Of a DNA stretch of 64,000 bases, positions 37,230-45,536 are shown piece by piece. A program made the translations under genes and the position numbers. This stretch comes from Vibrio hannami. GTDB taxonomy: Bacteria; Pseudomonadota; Gammaproteobacteria; Enterobacterales; Vibrionaceae. The notes beneath the pieces were generated by a model that was not told where the DNA came from, searched no databases, and saw only the letters and a list, made by a program, of their open reading frames with translations. The stretch lies in contig NZ_JARQZP010000003.1 in assembly GCF_029589055.1 (NCBI RefSeq), forward strand, positions 1,798,001 to 1,862,000. The letters run 5' to 3'. The stretch's first letter is position 1. Every line of letters begins with the position of its first letter.

Positions 37230-38409
37230 ATGAAAAAGACTCTATTGGCTTCACTACTAGCTGTCGTTGCAATGAACGCAAATGCAGAACTTATCCAACA
37301 TACTGACCAGATTGCTGAAATTAAATTCACAGGTACAACTTATGAGCTAGGTAAGCACGTTGGTGAAGAAGGTAAAGAGCAGATCCTGGCAGGTATTCAG
37401 CGTTTTGATGCAACACTAGGCGCGATGCTTGAAGGCATGAGTGTTGAAAGTCTTTCAGAGACATTTAAAAAGAACCACGTATTTGCGAACCTGAAGAAAA
37501 CAGCACCAGATTCAGCTGCGTATATTCAGGGGCTTTCTGACGCACTTAACCTGAGATCCAAACTACCTGCTATCTATTGGCATGAGTGACGAAGCGGTAT
37601 TTGAATCTCAGCGTTCAGGTGGTCTTGGTTTCCTTGAAGAAGGTAAGAAGAAAGACGAAGCACCAGCTAAATGTACCGTTATGGGTAAAGTTGATGGTAA
37701 AGGCAAAGGCTGGGGTGTAGCTAACTTTGACTACATGGGCATCAACTATGAAGGCCTAATGTACCTAAATCATACGAACGAAAAAGGTGAAACCAAGATT
37801 GTTCAAACCTGGATTGGCCTGATTCCTTACGGTGGTGTAACAGCTGGTGGTCAGCCACTACTAATGAACACTATGTCTGATGAAGGTACCGCACGTCAGT
37901 ACGACAATGGCCCTATCCTGGCAGATAACTTAGTTCCTTCTTACAAAATGTCCTGGGACGTTTACAACGCTAAGACACCTGAAGAAGTAAAAGAAGTGTT
38001 CGATGCTGGCCCAGCAACGACTTACTTCTCTTACATCATCCTAGATGCAGAGAAAGGTAAAGTAGCGAACGTTGAGAACGGCTACAAATCAGATACTCGC
38101 TTTGACTACGCTCAAGGCATGGTTCACTCAAACCACTCACGCTTTGTTCAACACGAGTTCGTGAAAGGCGCATTTGGTGGTCACACTGTAGAGCGTGAGC
38201 AAGCAGGCCAAAAACTACTAGACGCTCACGGCGAAGGGACTAAGTTCGCTGACGTTCTAGACACAATGCAATCTAAGCCTCTGTACAAAGGCCGTGGTGA
38301 GATGATTGGTACAGTGACCACTATCTTCTACGACATCGATGGTAAGAAAGTAGATATGTCTATCTACACAGACAAAGACCACGACATGGTTCACATCAAG
38401 AACTATTAA
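37230..38409 (+). pseudogene. Secreted C45-family N-terminal-nucleophile hydrolase/acyltransferase, frameshifted
   Basis: The first frame (37230–37589) gives a signal peptide (MKKTLLASLLAVVAMNANA) and LGKHVGEEGKEQILAG to GLSDALNL. The next frame supplies LLSIGMSDEAVFESQRSGG through to 38409. The junction lies between about 37550 and 37580 and needs a one-base change. In the second part APAKCTVMGKVDGK contains the probable nucleophilic Cys, and MVHSNHSRF matches the C45 HTNH-type motif. Family members include penicillin acyltransferase and related self-processing amidases. The whole would be about 392 residues. True lesion or sequence error cannot be decided here. Confidence 0.75.
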
Positions 38410-38473
38410 TATCTAGCTCTACCATGGTGGAAGTGATGCTTCTTAAAGCGGTAGCTCCTAGAGTTTATAACTT

Positions 38474-38503
38474 AAAAGCGCTCGCAATTTCGCGAGCGCT
38501 TTT
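38474..38503. terminator. Bidirectional intrinsic terminator
   Basis: AAAAGCGCTCGC pairs perfectly with GCGAGCGCTTTT around a 6-nt loop, between the C45 gene and the small reverse-strand pseudogene. Confidence 0.88.
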
Positions 38504-38531
38504 GATTGTGTGAAGAATTTGGTACAAACCT

Positions 38532-38774
38532 TTAAAAATAGAAATAAGCGTTTACCCAGCCTTTACTATCAGCAACTCCTCTATAACGTGAAGCTTCGTA
38601 CTTAAAACCAACGCTAGTAACATCACTAGTCATGTATCCTCTATCGACTTAAAGCTCTGCACTCCAGGCTTTATCATCATGAACCTAGTTAACTTTTTCT
38701 ACACTTTCATCAGCAATCGCTGCTGTGCTCAATAAAGCGGTAGTAATGGCGATGGTGATTGAAGTTTTGTTCAT
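38532..38774 (-). pseudogene. Small secreted protein gene with two in-frame stops
   Basis: One 81-codon reverse-strand frame starts with GGGAG before ATG and a signal peptide, MNKTSITIAITTALLSTAA followed by IADESVEKVN, then TAG, VHDDKAWSAEL, TAA, VDRGYMTSDVTSVGFKYE, and ends VNAYFYF. The continuation in the same frame after both stops, with a terminal aromatic beta-strand, indicates a decayed small exported protein. No family recognised. Confidence 0.65.
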
Positions 38775-38891
38775 GATAACAACTCCCAGGGCATTAATGA
38801 CTTATATAATATGTTTATATTTGGCTAGGCAGCGTGGTATAGAGTTAAAAAACGTTATCGGATTGCATGGTTATTTCTACGAAATTCAATG

Positions 38892-38954
38892 AACGATGAA
38901 ATATCTTACTAATGATCTTTTTGACATTATTACCTCATCAAATAACTGAGCCAC
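38892..38954 (+). promoter_or_regulatory. 63-bp upstream element shared with the serine-hydrolase gene (copy 2)
   Basis: Ungapped match to 34682–34744 (about 50 of 63 bases) and at the same distance, 58 nt, from its start codon. A CCACAT/ATGTGG hairpin follows in the leader, and the other copy is likewise followed by a CCACC/GGTGG inverted repeat. Confidence 0.6.
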
Positions 38955-39012
38955 ATAAATCATTCAATGTGGTTTGATTACAGATTTAGGTAAACAAGTA
39001 GAGGTAACGATT

Positions 39013-39174
39013 ATGGATTTAAGAGCAAGATCTGAACTAGGTGATATTTTAACTGATATTGAAGTGTTGTTGGATATTCTGGCGAAGAACCCATCTGCTT
39101 TAGAAGCGTATCCAAATCTTAAACACCACTTGGCAAATAGAGAACCGAAAAGTGTTGAGAGTAGCGGAGCTTAA
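39013..39174 (+). CDS. 53-residue protein related to the N-terminus of the 213-residue protein
   Basis: GAGGT lies 8 nt upstream of ATG 39013. The product (ELGDILTDIEVLLDILAKNP, then SALEAYPNLKHHLANREP) aligns with residues 5–45 of the protein at 36130: both have LxxILAxNxSALxxxPxL and an AxRxP end. It has the 63-bp shared promoter element. The stop overlaps that of the convergent SPFH gene. It may be a genuine small protein or a truncated paralogue. Confidence 0.6.
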   Translation: MDLRARSELGDILTDIEVLLDILAKNPSALEAYPNLKHHLANREPKSVESSGA

Positions 39175-40076
39175 CGCTCCGCTCTGTCCCGATTTAAAAA
39201 ACTAACCTGGGCACTTTCAAGAATCTCTTTCAACGTTTCCAGATATAGACGCTTTTTAGCCAGCTCAGGCTCTTTTTCAAGGCTTGCAATCAGTGTACTG
39301 AGGCGCTCTACGTCGCCTTGAGCATTGGTGACTCTTGCCTTTGCCTGGGCTTGTGCCTGTCTAGAGCTTTTTACCACTTCACTGCGAGCTTGAGCCAACT
39401 TGATCTCTCGCTCACCAAGCGCATCCTGAATCAGCTTCTCTTTAGCTGCCGGAGCCATCTGCACATCATCATAGGCTTGCTTTATTACTTTTGGCGTTTC
39501 TAGGCGGTTAAGCATCACGTTAGTTACCTGAATACCCGAGTCAAAGCTATCCAGCTCTTGTTGCACAGCGCTTTTCATCCAGGTCTGGAAATTACTACGC
39601 CCGGTGGTGAGTAAGCTATCTAGCTCTCGTTGACTTACGTAGGTGATTGCCTGAGCCTTTGCAATATTTCGCAAAATCGCCTCGCCATCAATGGCACCGC
39701 TTAAGAACTGTCCGGGGTTAGGGATGCTGTATTGAACCTGAAGCGCAAGCTCAATTAAATCACCTTTGCCAGTTGTAAGCTCTGCGCCAATCAGTCCGCT
39801 ATTTGGTTCTTTAGTAAAGTCGATATTGATGGAACGAAGTTCCACTGCCGAAAGGGTTTCTACGTTATCTATTGGCCACGGCAGTCGGTAATGCATTCCC
39901 GGTAAAACGTTGTGTTCGATAACTTCACCAAAGCGACTGATAACCGCGCGTTGGTCAGCATCCACAGAGTAGAGCCCGCTTACTGCGTACAGAGCAACTA
40001 CGAACCCCAATAGTAACCAGCGCAGTTTAAGAAAAATCTTCTGAGTAACCTGACTTACATCTTGCTTCCAGCTCAT
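39171..40076 (-). CDS. SPFH/band-7 protein, HflC-like
   Basis: A 301-residue membrane-anchored protein with an N-terminal helix (LLLGFVVALYAVSGLYSVD) and an SPFH domain beginning QRAVISRFGEVIEHNVLPGMHYRLPWPIDNV. A coiled-coil tail (KEKLIQDALGEREIKLAQARSEVVKSSRQAQAQAKARV) follows. HflC partners HflK to form a cage around FtsH in the inner membrane; this is an additional paralogue since housekeeping hflKC normally follows hfq/hflX. It is the third gene of an overlapping SPFH operon. Confidence 0.9.
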   Translation of the reverse strand: MSWKQDVSQVTQKIFLKLRWLLLGFVVALYAVSGLYSVDADQRAVISRFGEVIEHNVLPGMHYRLPWPIDNVETLSAVELRSINIDFTKEPNSGLIGAELTTGKGDLIELALQVQYSIPNPGQFLSGAIDGEAILRNIAKAQAITYVSQRELDSLLTTGRSNFQTWMKSAVQQELDSFDSGIQVTNVMLNRLETPKVIKQAYDDVQMAPAAKEKLIQDALGEREIKLAQARSEVVKSSRQAQAQAKARVTNAQGDVERLSTLIASLEKEPELAKKRLYLETLKEILESAQVSFLNRDRAER

Positions 40077-41011
40077 TATTCGCCCTCATTCTCAGGCACT
40101 TCGTTAGCGCTTTTACCTAGAACCTTAGGATCTACCAGTTGCTTAAACAGCTCGGAGTCTGATGGCAGAATGAGTTGGCTATTGCTGCCAAATACCGCTT
40201 TGTATGCTTCCATGGTGCGAACAAACTCGAAAAAGTCATGGTTTGACTCAAAAGCTTCGCTGTAAAGTTCAGCTGCTTTTGCTTCGCTTTGGCCTTTGAT
40301 GACCTGGCTATCGCGATACGCGGAAGACTTCAGTTCAATAATCTCTTGCTCTGTCTGTGACCTAATTTTTTCTGCTTCTTCACGACCTTCTGCTCGGTAT
40401 TTCTTAGACAGACGTTCCCACTCTGAGCTCATACGGTCATAGATAGACTTCAGGTTACGTGGCGAGTAACCAAACTTCACAGCACGCACAGCTAATACTT
40501 CAATGCCCAGTTCTTGCTGGCTGACGGTGTTTACTCTCTCTGAAACCTGCTTAAACAGCGTATCCAGGTGGTTCTCTTCACTGTTTACATTCAGGATCTT
40601 TCCCAATGGGTAAGAAGCCAACATGCTACCCACTTCCGAGTTAGTGATTGTGTTCAGGCGCTGCTCTGCGATTTCGGTAGTACGTACGCTGGTTAGGTAA
40701 GTGATTGGATCCACAATGCGCCAAACCACGTAGTTGTCCACCACGACATTGCGACGATCACGAGTACTGTACTCACCTGGTTCCAGACTTAGCATCTGAA
40801 CGCGTTTCTCAAGACGAGTTACTGCTTGAATTGGGTTTGGAAGTTTCATCACAGCGCCCGCTTCAGATACTGTTTTAACTGGCTTTCCAAACTGGGTGAT
40901 CACTGCAAATTCAGATTCTTTTACAGAAACAAAACAGGTAACTGCAATGTAGGCGCTAAGTAGTCCACCAACTACCCACCAAATTTTATTTTTCATAGCT
41001 TGAGTTTTCAT
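40076..41011 (-). CDS. SPFH/band-7 protein, HflC/HflK-like
   Basis: A 311-residue protein with an N-terminal helix (KIWWVVGGLLSAYIAVTCFV) and SPFH domain (KESEFAVITQFGKPVKTVSEAG, then VVDNYVVWRIVDPITYL), plus a long Glu/Lys/Arg coiled coil (AEGREEAEKIRSQTEQEIIE). Pattern closest to HflC. Its start overlaps the end of the upstream fusion gene by 4 nt, and its stop overlaps the start of the next gene, so the three proteins are probably made in fixed ratio and form a hetero-oligomer. Confidence 0.9.
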   Translation of the reverse strand: MKTQAMKNKIWWVVGGLLSAYIAVTCFVSVKESEFAVITQFGKPVKTVSEAGAVMKLPNPIQAVTRLEKRVQMLSLEPGEYSTRDRRNVVVDNYVVWRIVDPITYLTSVRTTEIAEQRLNTITNSEVGSMLASYPLGKILNVNSEENHLDTLFKQVSERVNTVSQQELGIEVLAVRAVKFGYSPRNLKSIYDRMSSEWERLSKKYRAEGREEAEKIRSQTEQEIIELKSSAYRDSQVIKGQSEAKAAELYSEAFESNHDFFEFVRTMEAYKAVFGSNSQLILPSDSELFKQLVDPKVLGKSANEVPENEGE

Positions 41012-42915
41012 GATGATCGACCTGTACTAAATACTCGTAATTTGTTTAATAACTCACGTTGCTCAGCATCTAACTTGCGTTCTTTCTCGCTCAAACCCTC
41101 ATAGTAAGGCAAGCTACCGGAGCTCGGCTTTGTCGTAGATTTAGATGTTTTTTCTTTAACTGGCACTGTTTCATCAAAACCTGCCAGAAGGGTTTCAGAT
41201 TCGCTGGCTTTCTCTGTGTTTGAGTTGGATTTCACCAGTGGAGCCCCCGGTGCTGAAGTTGGCATCCCTCCCCAAATACGGAAGTCATGGCTGCTAAACG
41301 CAGGGTCGATCAGGGTAAAAGGTTTGCCGGATAAAGCACGTTGTGCGGCGTCCACTTGCTGGTTAAATCGGTATGCTTTAGGAGCGCTGTTATAAACTTT
41401 TGCCAGTTGCTTAAAGCGCTCCGTTTCGCCTTCGACAGAGTGAAGGCGCTTGCTTGCTTCTGCTTTAGCGTTGGATGTTACTTTGAAATGCTCGGCACGA
41501 GCGGCTGGAATTTCTGTCAAACTCCATGCGTTTGCCTGGTTTACCATGGTGCGGCTTTCCTGATACGCATCCAGTGCATCTCTGTATTTCGATACAAGAT
41601 AAGCTGGTGGCTCAATCTGCTGCACGTTTACTGACACGATTTCGACTGGCAGATCAAAGAGCGCTGCTTCATCCTGAATTGCTTGTGCAAGATCATCGGC
41701 ATAGTCACTAAAACCAAACTGTTGCAGCTGATCAAAATCGTGTTTAGTGCTGTTTTTAACTAATACTGCGTTAGCTAGATTGGTCAGCAAATTCTCAACG
41801 TTGTTGAACTTGGTTAGCTCTGCACTTGGCTCACTGACGCGGTATTGTAGTTCAGCGGTTAAAAACATCAGCTTCTCATCGCCAGTTAGCAGGTAGTCGG
41901 CGTTTTCACGACTCACCTGACTCTGTTTTACCGAGTACCAAAGCTTTGAGCCATACGATGGACGCATAAAAGAGTTCTTGCTGCCGATACTGATTGAGTA
42001 CAGGCGACCAGATGGTAGTAGTTCTACTTTTTCAATCGGGGCTGGCATTGCTACCACTAAACCCGGCTCAATATCCTGGCCGATAATCCTGCCGAAACGG
42101 CTATGAACGCCAACAAAACCTTGCGGTACAACCGTAATGCCTGACGATAGATAGACAAGAGCTAGCATTGAAAGTGCTGGCTTCCATGATTTGCGGAACA
42201 AGCGAACACCGCCATTCACCATTGTTTCGACTGGAATATGAGGAAGCGCTGCAATCAAATGACGGTAGCACCAGTTCCAGAGCGAAATCTCATTATCCTC
42301 GCGACCCGATAGAGAACGAATGCCAGAAATTAGCAGTTCAATACCCGTGATAAAGATCATCGCGGCGATAAGTAGGGCGACGTATTCATCAATGTTGATT
42401 CCAACCAATGAGCCCACCAGCGAAAGAAGTACTGCACCAGACGTCATTAGGTCAACTTTGGTGTGTTGGCTATCTGCTTTCAGAGCTTCAGAACCGGTCT
42501 CAATACCTACCAGCATTTTTAGCTGTGAGATAAACAACAGCGTCAGCATCACCACACCAATACCCGCAATACCCCACCAGATGTTTTGGATACTGGTAAA
42601 TCGCATATCTTGTGTCTGCTGATAGATCTCAAACGGCACAGCCAGGATCATCAAGGAGACTAGGATTACTGCAATCGCTTCGACCTTGATTGCTCGTTTT
42701 ACTCTGTTGTCACAATCAGATTGCTCCTGCTTAAAGCGGTAAATCATGCTTAGCATCAGTGCAAAAGAAACCAGCACATCAGTAAAGGAGTGCAGTGCGT
42801 CTGCAGTTAACGCTACGCTAGCGGTCAACCACGCAAGTAGCACTCGAAATCCGGTCAACACCAGGTCGATGATTAGTGCGGTTATGGATGTTCGAATTCT
42901 TCGATCTGAAAACAT
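41008..42915 (-). CDS. Fusion of a cation-diffusion-facilitator membrane domain and an HflK-like SPFH domain
   Basis: A 635-residue protein. Residues 1–215 form a six-helix CDF domain with both metal-site motifs, H42xxxD46 in ALHSFTDVL and H151xxxD155 in DSQHTKVDLM, and lack the usual cytoplasmic CDF tail. A linker helix near 245–262 leads to an SPFH domain (VPQGFVGVHSRFGRIIGQDIEPGLVVAMP to about 500), a coiled coil, and a Ser/Thr/Lys-rich C-terminus. The family logic suggests divalent-metal export or sensing coupled to a membrane scaffold. It heads the three-gene SPFH operon. Both halves are read in one uninterrupted frame. Confidence 0.88.
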   Translation of the reverse strand: MFSDRRIRTSITALIIDLVLTGFRVLLAWLTASVALTADALHSFTDVLVSFALMLSMIYRFKQEQSDCDNRVKRAIKVEAIAVILVSLMILAVPFEIYQQTQDMRFTSIQNIWWGIAGIGVVMLTLLFISQLKMLVGIETGSEALKADSQHTKVDLMTSGAVLLSLVGSLVGINIDEYVALLIAAMIFITGIELLISGIRSLSGREDNEISLWNWCYRHLIAALPHIPVETMVNGGVRLFRKSWKPALSMLALVYLSSGITVVPQGFVGVHSRFGRIIGQDIEPGLVVAMPAPIEKVELLPSGRLYSISIGSKNSFMRPSYGSKLWYSVKQSQVSRENADYLLTGDEKLMFLTAELQYRVSEPSAELTKFNNVENLLTNLANAVLVKNSTKHDFDQLQQFGFSDYADDLAQAIQDEAALFDLPVEIVSVNVQQIEPPAYLVSKYRDALDAYQESRTMVNQANAWSLTEIPAARAEHFKVTSNAKAEASKRLHSVEGETERFKQLAKVYNSAPKAYRFNQQVDAAQRALSGKPFTLIDPAFSSHDFRIWGGMPTSAPGAPLVKSNSNTEKASESETLLAGFDETVPVKEKTSKSTTKPSSGSLPYYEGLSEKERKLDAEQRELLNKLRVFSTGRSS

Positions 42916-42939
42916 CGGTCACACCTTTTTAAGGTATAT

Positions 42940-42996
42940 AAAAAACGAAAACGGGCTGCCATGTGACTTGTTGATGCCAAGTCCTATGGCAGCCCG
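42940..42996 (-). terminator. Intrinsic terminator behind the Sec amidohydrolase gene
   Basis: CGGGCTGCCAT pairs with ATGGCAGCCCG, with an inner GACTTG/CAAGTC pairing, and on the reverse strand is followed by TTTTCGTTTTTT. It lies only 24 nt before the start of the CDF-SPFH fusion gene, so that gene needs a promoter close by or read-through. Confidence 0.85.
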
Positions 42997-43003
42997 ATAA
43001 AGT

Positions 43004-43084
43004 TCGTCATCCCTGCGAAGGCAGGGATCTAATACATTTGTTTAGATTCCTGACTTCGCGGGCGCACGGCTAGCGGAATGACGA
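43004..43084. repeat. Dispersed palindromic repeat (TCGTCATYCC type)
   Basis: Outer ends TCGTCAT and ATGACGA are inverted, with internal GCGAAGGCAGGGATCTAA facing TTAGATTCCTGACTTCGCG. The ends resemble the small intergenic CGTCATTCCCGC repeats common in Vibrio and other proteobacterial genomes. Only one copy is in this window. Confidence 0.55.
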
Positions 43085-43121
43085 TACTAGGTGTTGAAGT
43101 TAATCTGAAATAGCTAAGCCA

Positions 43122-44864
43122 TTACTTTTCAGAATTTTCAACCGGCTTCTGGCTGTTTTCTGCAACTAGCTTACCTTCGAAGTAAACCTTAGTTGCGTAC
43201 TGCTGCATTAGTTCGTTTTTAGGAACTTCGAACAGGTTTGCAGTCATGATCTGGAAGTTAGCTTTTTTGCCTTCTTCCAGAGAACCAACCTTGTCTTCAA
43301 GGTGCATAGCGTATGCTGGGTTGATAGTGTACGCACGTAGAGCAGTCTCTAGAGGGATCTGCATATCAGCGTTCAATGTTTCAGCATCCATAGGCATACC
43401 AGGTAGACGACGAGTGGTTAGTGTCTCGATGTGCATCATTGGGTCCAGAGGCGTTTGGCTCCAGTCTGGAGATGCGATGTATACGTTACCTTCAGCAGCC
43501 GCTTGTTTGATTGGAAAGAAGCTCATGATTTGATCTTCATGCATATCTTCTTCAAGCACTTTCCACAGTGGGTGTGGGAACCAAACCGCTGGAGAGAACT
43601 CAAGTATTGCGTTTACATTCTTCGCACGACCAAAATCTTCATCCTGTACCAGGAAGCAGTGAGCAATGTGGTTACGAAGCTTACGAACATTTTCGATGCC
43701 GTTCACTTTCGCAGACTCTTCCATCGCTTTAAGTACCAGAGAAGTACCACGGTCACCTACTGAGTGAGTTGTTACCGCAAGCCCCATACCGTTGTACTTA
43801 ACCATGATGTCTTTAAACTCTTCGTAAGGCGTGTATAGCTTGCCCAGATCGTCAGAGTTTTTATACGGCTTAGTTACAGCTGCGGCACGACCGAAGAAAG
43901 ATGAATCGATAAACGCTTTCACACCGTTGATACGGAAGTGCTCAGTTTCGTACTTATCTTTTTCTGCTAGTGCAGGGGCGATGTCAGTACCGAAGAAGAA
44001 CTCACGCAGGTATGGGTGCATGTTAACGTCAGCAGAGATAAGACCTTCTTTTTCCAGGTCGTGGTACGCTTGCATCTGCTCGCGGTCACCTTCTACTACT
44101 TTCATACCCGTGATACCGAATGCGTTGTTCGTCCTCATTGAGTCGAGAGCCGCTTTGGTCACGTCTGCTTGACGGTGCGGAGGGTGGTGGATCAGTACAG
44201 ACTGAATGGCAGGGCCTGCAATTAGGTGACCGTTTAGTTCGCCATCTTTATCGTAGCCATACTTACCGCCTTCAGGAGCAACTGAATCTTTAGTGATGCC
44301 TGCAACTTCAAGTGCTTTAGTGTTAACAACAACAACGTGGCCGCCGTCATCTTCGATTGCTACCGGGCGATCCGGAACGTATTTATCCAGGAAGTGGCGA
44401 TCCATCTGGATACCAGTGCCGTGGAAGAATTCCCATGAGAAAGATTTACCGTAAACCCACTCAAGTTTAGAACCTTTACCCGCTACGTATTCTTGAAGTA
44501 GCTTACCGAACTCATCTGGAGTGACTTTATCGAATGCACTGTGGTTGAAGAATACATTTTCCATCATCGCTACACGAACAGGGTGTGTGTGTGCATCGAT
44601 GAAACCCGGTAGTACGAACTGACCTTTTAGGTCAACGACTTCAGTGTCTGCATCTTTAAATGCAACAACTTCCTTGCTGTTACCTACCTTAACGATGTTG
44701 CCATCTTTTACTGCAAAGGCTTCTGCCCATGCTTGATCTTCATTAACGGTATAAACCTGACCGTTGATGTAAACAGTATCTGCGTTTTCACCTGCGATAG
44801 CGCTAGCAGCGCCAAACGCCAGTGACATCGCTAGAGATGACACTAAAAATTGTTTTGCTTTCAC
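43122..44864 (-). CDS. Sec-exported YtcJ-like metal-dependent amidohydrolase
   Basis: A 580-residue periplasmic protein with a Sec leader (FLVSSLAMSLAFGAASAIAG) and an amidohydrolase_3 domain: VLPGFIDAHTHPVRVAM with the HxH ligands, TTHSVGDRGTSLVLKAM, LRNHIAHCFLV and YIASPDWSQTPLDPM. It is a distant paralogue of the Tat-exported enzyme at 32611 and probably cleaves a related amide-type substrate. The 44865–45002 region upstream carries a palindromic motif also found before the LysR gene at 46386. A terminator follows the gene. Confidence 0.92.
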   Translation of the reverse strand: MKAKQFLVSSLAMSLAFGAASAIAGENADTVYINGQVYTVNEDQAWAEAFAVKDGNIVKVGNSKEVVAFKDADTEVVDLKGQFVLPGFIDAHTHPVRVAMMENVFFNHSAFDKVTPDEFGKLLQEYVAGKGSKLEWVYGKSFSWEFFHGTGIQMDRHFLDKYVPDRPVAIEDDGGHVVVVNTKALEVAGITKDSVAPEGGKYGYDKDGELNGHLIAGPAIQSVLIHHPPHRQADVTKAALDSMRTNNAFGITGMKVVEGDREQMQAYHDLEKEGLISADVNMHPYLREFFFGTDIAPALAEKDKYETEHFRINGVKAFIDSSFFGRAAAVTKPYKNSDDLGKLYTPYEEFKDIMVKYNGMGLAVTTHSVGDRGTSLVLKAMEESAKVNGIENVRKLRNHIAHCFLVQDEDFGRAKNVNAILEFSPAVWFPHPLWKVLEEDMHEDQIMSFFPIKQAAAEGNVYIASPDWSQTPLDPMMHIETLTTRRLPGMPMDAETLNADMQIPLETALRAYTINPAYAMHLEDKVGSLEEGKKANFQIMTANLFEVPKNELMQQYATKVYFEGKLVAENSQKPVENSEK

Positions 44865-44963
44865 AATAAACTCCAGTGGATTAAATATAATTTTTCACTT
44901 TTTGTGAGCGGCCATTATTCACCTTTTTCTGGATTCACAAACTTGCTAACCATGATGTGGAAA

Positions 44964-44994
44964 TTCATGCTGAGCGTGAAAAAAGTTCATGCTG
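44964..44994. promoter_or_regulatory. Palindromic motif shared with the 46-kb LysR promoter (copy 1)
   Basis: The core CATGCTGAGCGTGAAA followed by TTCATGCT corresponds to CATGCTCAGCATGAAA and TTCATGCT at 46311–46340, about 22 of 28 bases identical. It lies 100–130 nt upstream of the reverse-strand amidohydrolase gene. An adjoining CACAAACTTGCTAAC is also shared. Candidate LysR binding site. Confidence 0.5.
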
Positions 44995-45002
44995 TTGCTG
45001 TG

Positions 45003-45509
45003 TTACCAAAACTGGTAGCTAATATTGATTTGTCCGGTTTCTTGCGCAGGTTCAATAACATAAACAGAGGGTTCGTCAGTTAGGCTGAGCTTTTGACGGA
45101 CGATACTGTGGTTGCCATGCTCCCTCACCACTTCTGCAAAGAGGGTATACTCTCCTTGCTCCACCTTTTGACCTTCTTCATTTCGCCCATCCCAGGTTAG
45201 CCGGTAGTTGCCAGATGATCGGGTAGCAGATGTTAGTCCATCTACGTGGTCGCCTCCGTGACGACCTACTTTGCGCCAATAGTGGCGTAGGTCTTTTAAC
45301 CATTCCCCACTACTTGCAGATAAAAGAATGGTCTTTACCACTTGCTTTTGACTGTTTTCGATCCAAACAGCAGAGAAGGGGCGGGAATAGGAAGTATCTT
45401 CAATAGCAGGAAGACGAAACATCACCTCTAGCTTAGCGTCAGGAGAAAGAGGTGCAGAGACAGTGGAATAAGAAAATAATAAAGGAATAATCCAGGAAGC
45501 TTTTTTCAC
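45003..45509 (-). CDS. DUF2271 family periplasmic protein
   Basis: A 168-residue protein with a Sec leader (MKKASWIIPLLFSYSTVSA) and a single Ig-like DUF2271 domain: PFSAVWIENSQKQVVKTI, WLKDLRHYWRKVG, VDGLTSATRSSGNYRLTWDG and GEYTLFAEVVREHG. Such proteins commonly accompany PepSY membrane proteins in iron- or flavin-related operons; function not proven. It follows the PepSY gene by 27 nt in the same direction. Confidence 0.87.
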   Translation of the reverse strand: MKKASWIIPLLFSYSTVSAPLSPDAKLEVMFRLPAIEDTSYSRPFSAVWIENSQKQVVKTILLSASSGEWLKDLRHYWRKVGRHGGDHVDGLTSATRSSGNYRLTWDGRNEEGQKVEQGEYTLFAEVVREHGNHSIVRQKLSLTDEPSVYVIEPAQETGQINISYQFW

Positions 45510-45536
45510 AATAACAAACCTATGGGAAGTCGAGTA

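Noticed and set aside
42951..42996. Riboswitch or sRNA upstream of the CDF-SPFH gene
   Set aside because: The hairpin has a U-rich tail on the reverse strand and is explained as the terminator of the amidohydrolase gene.
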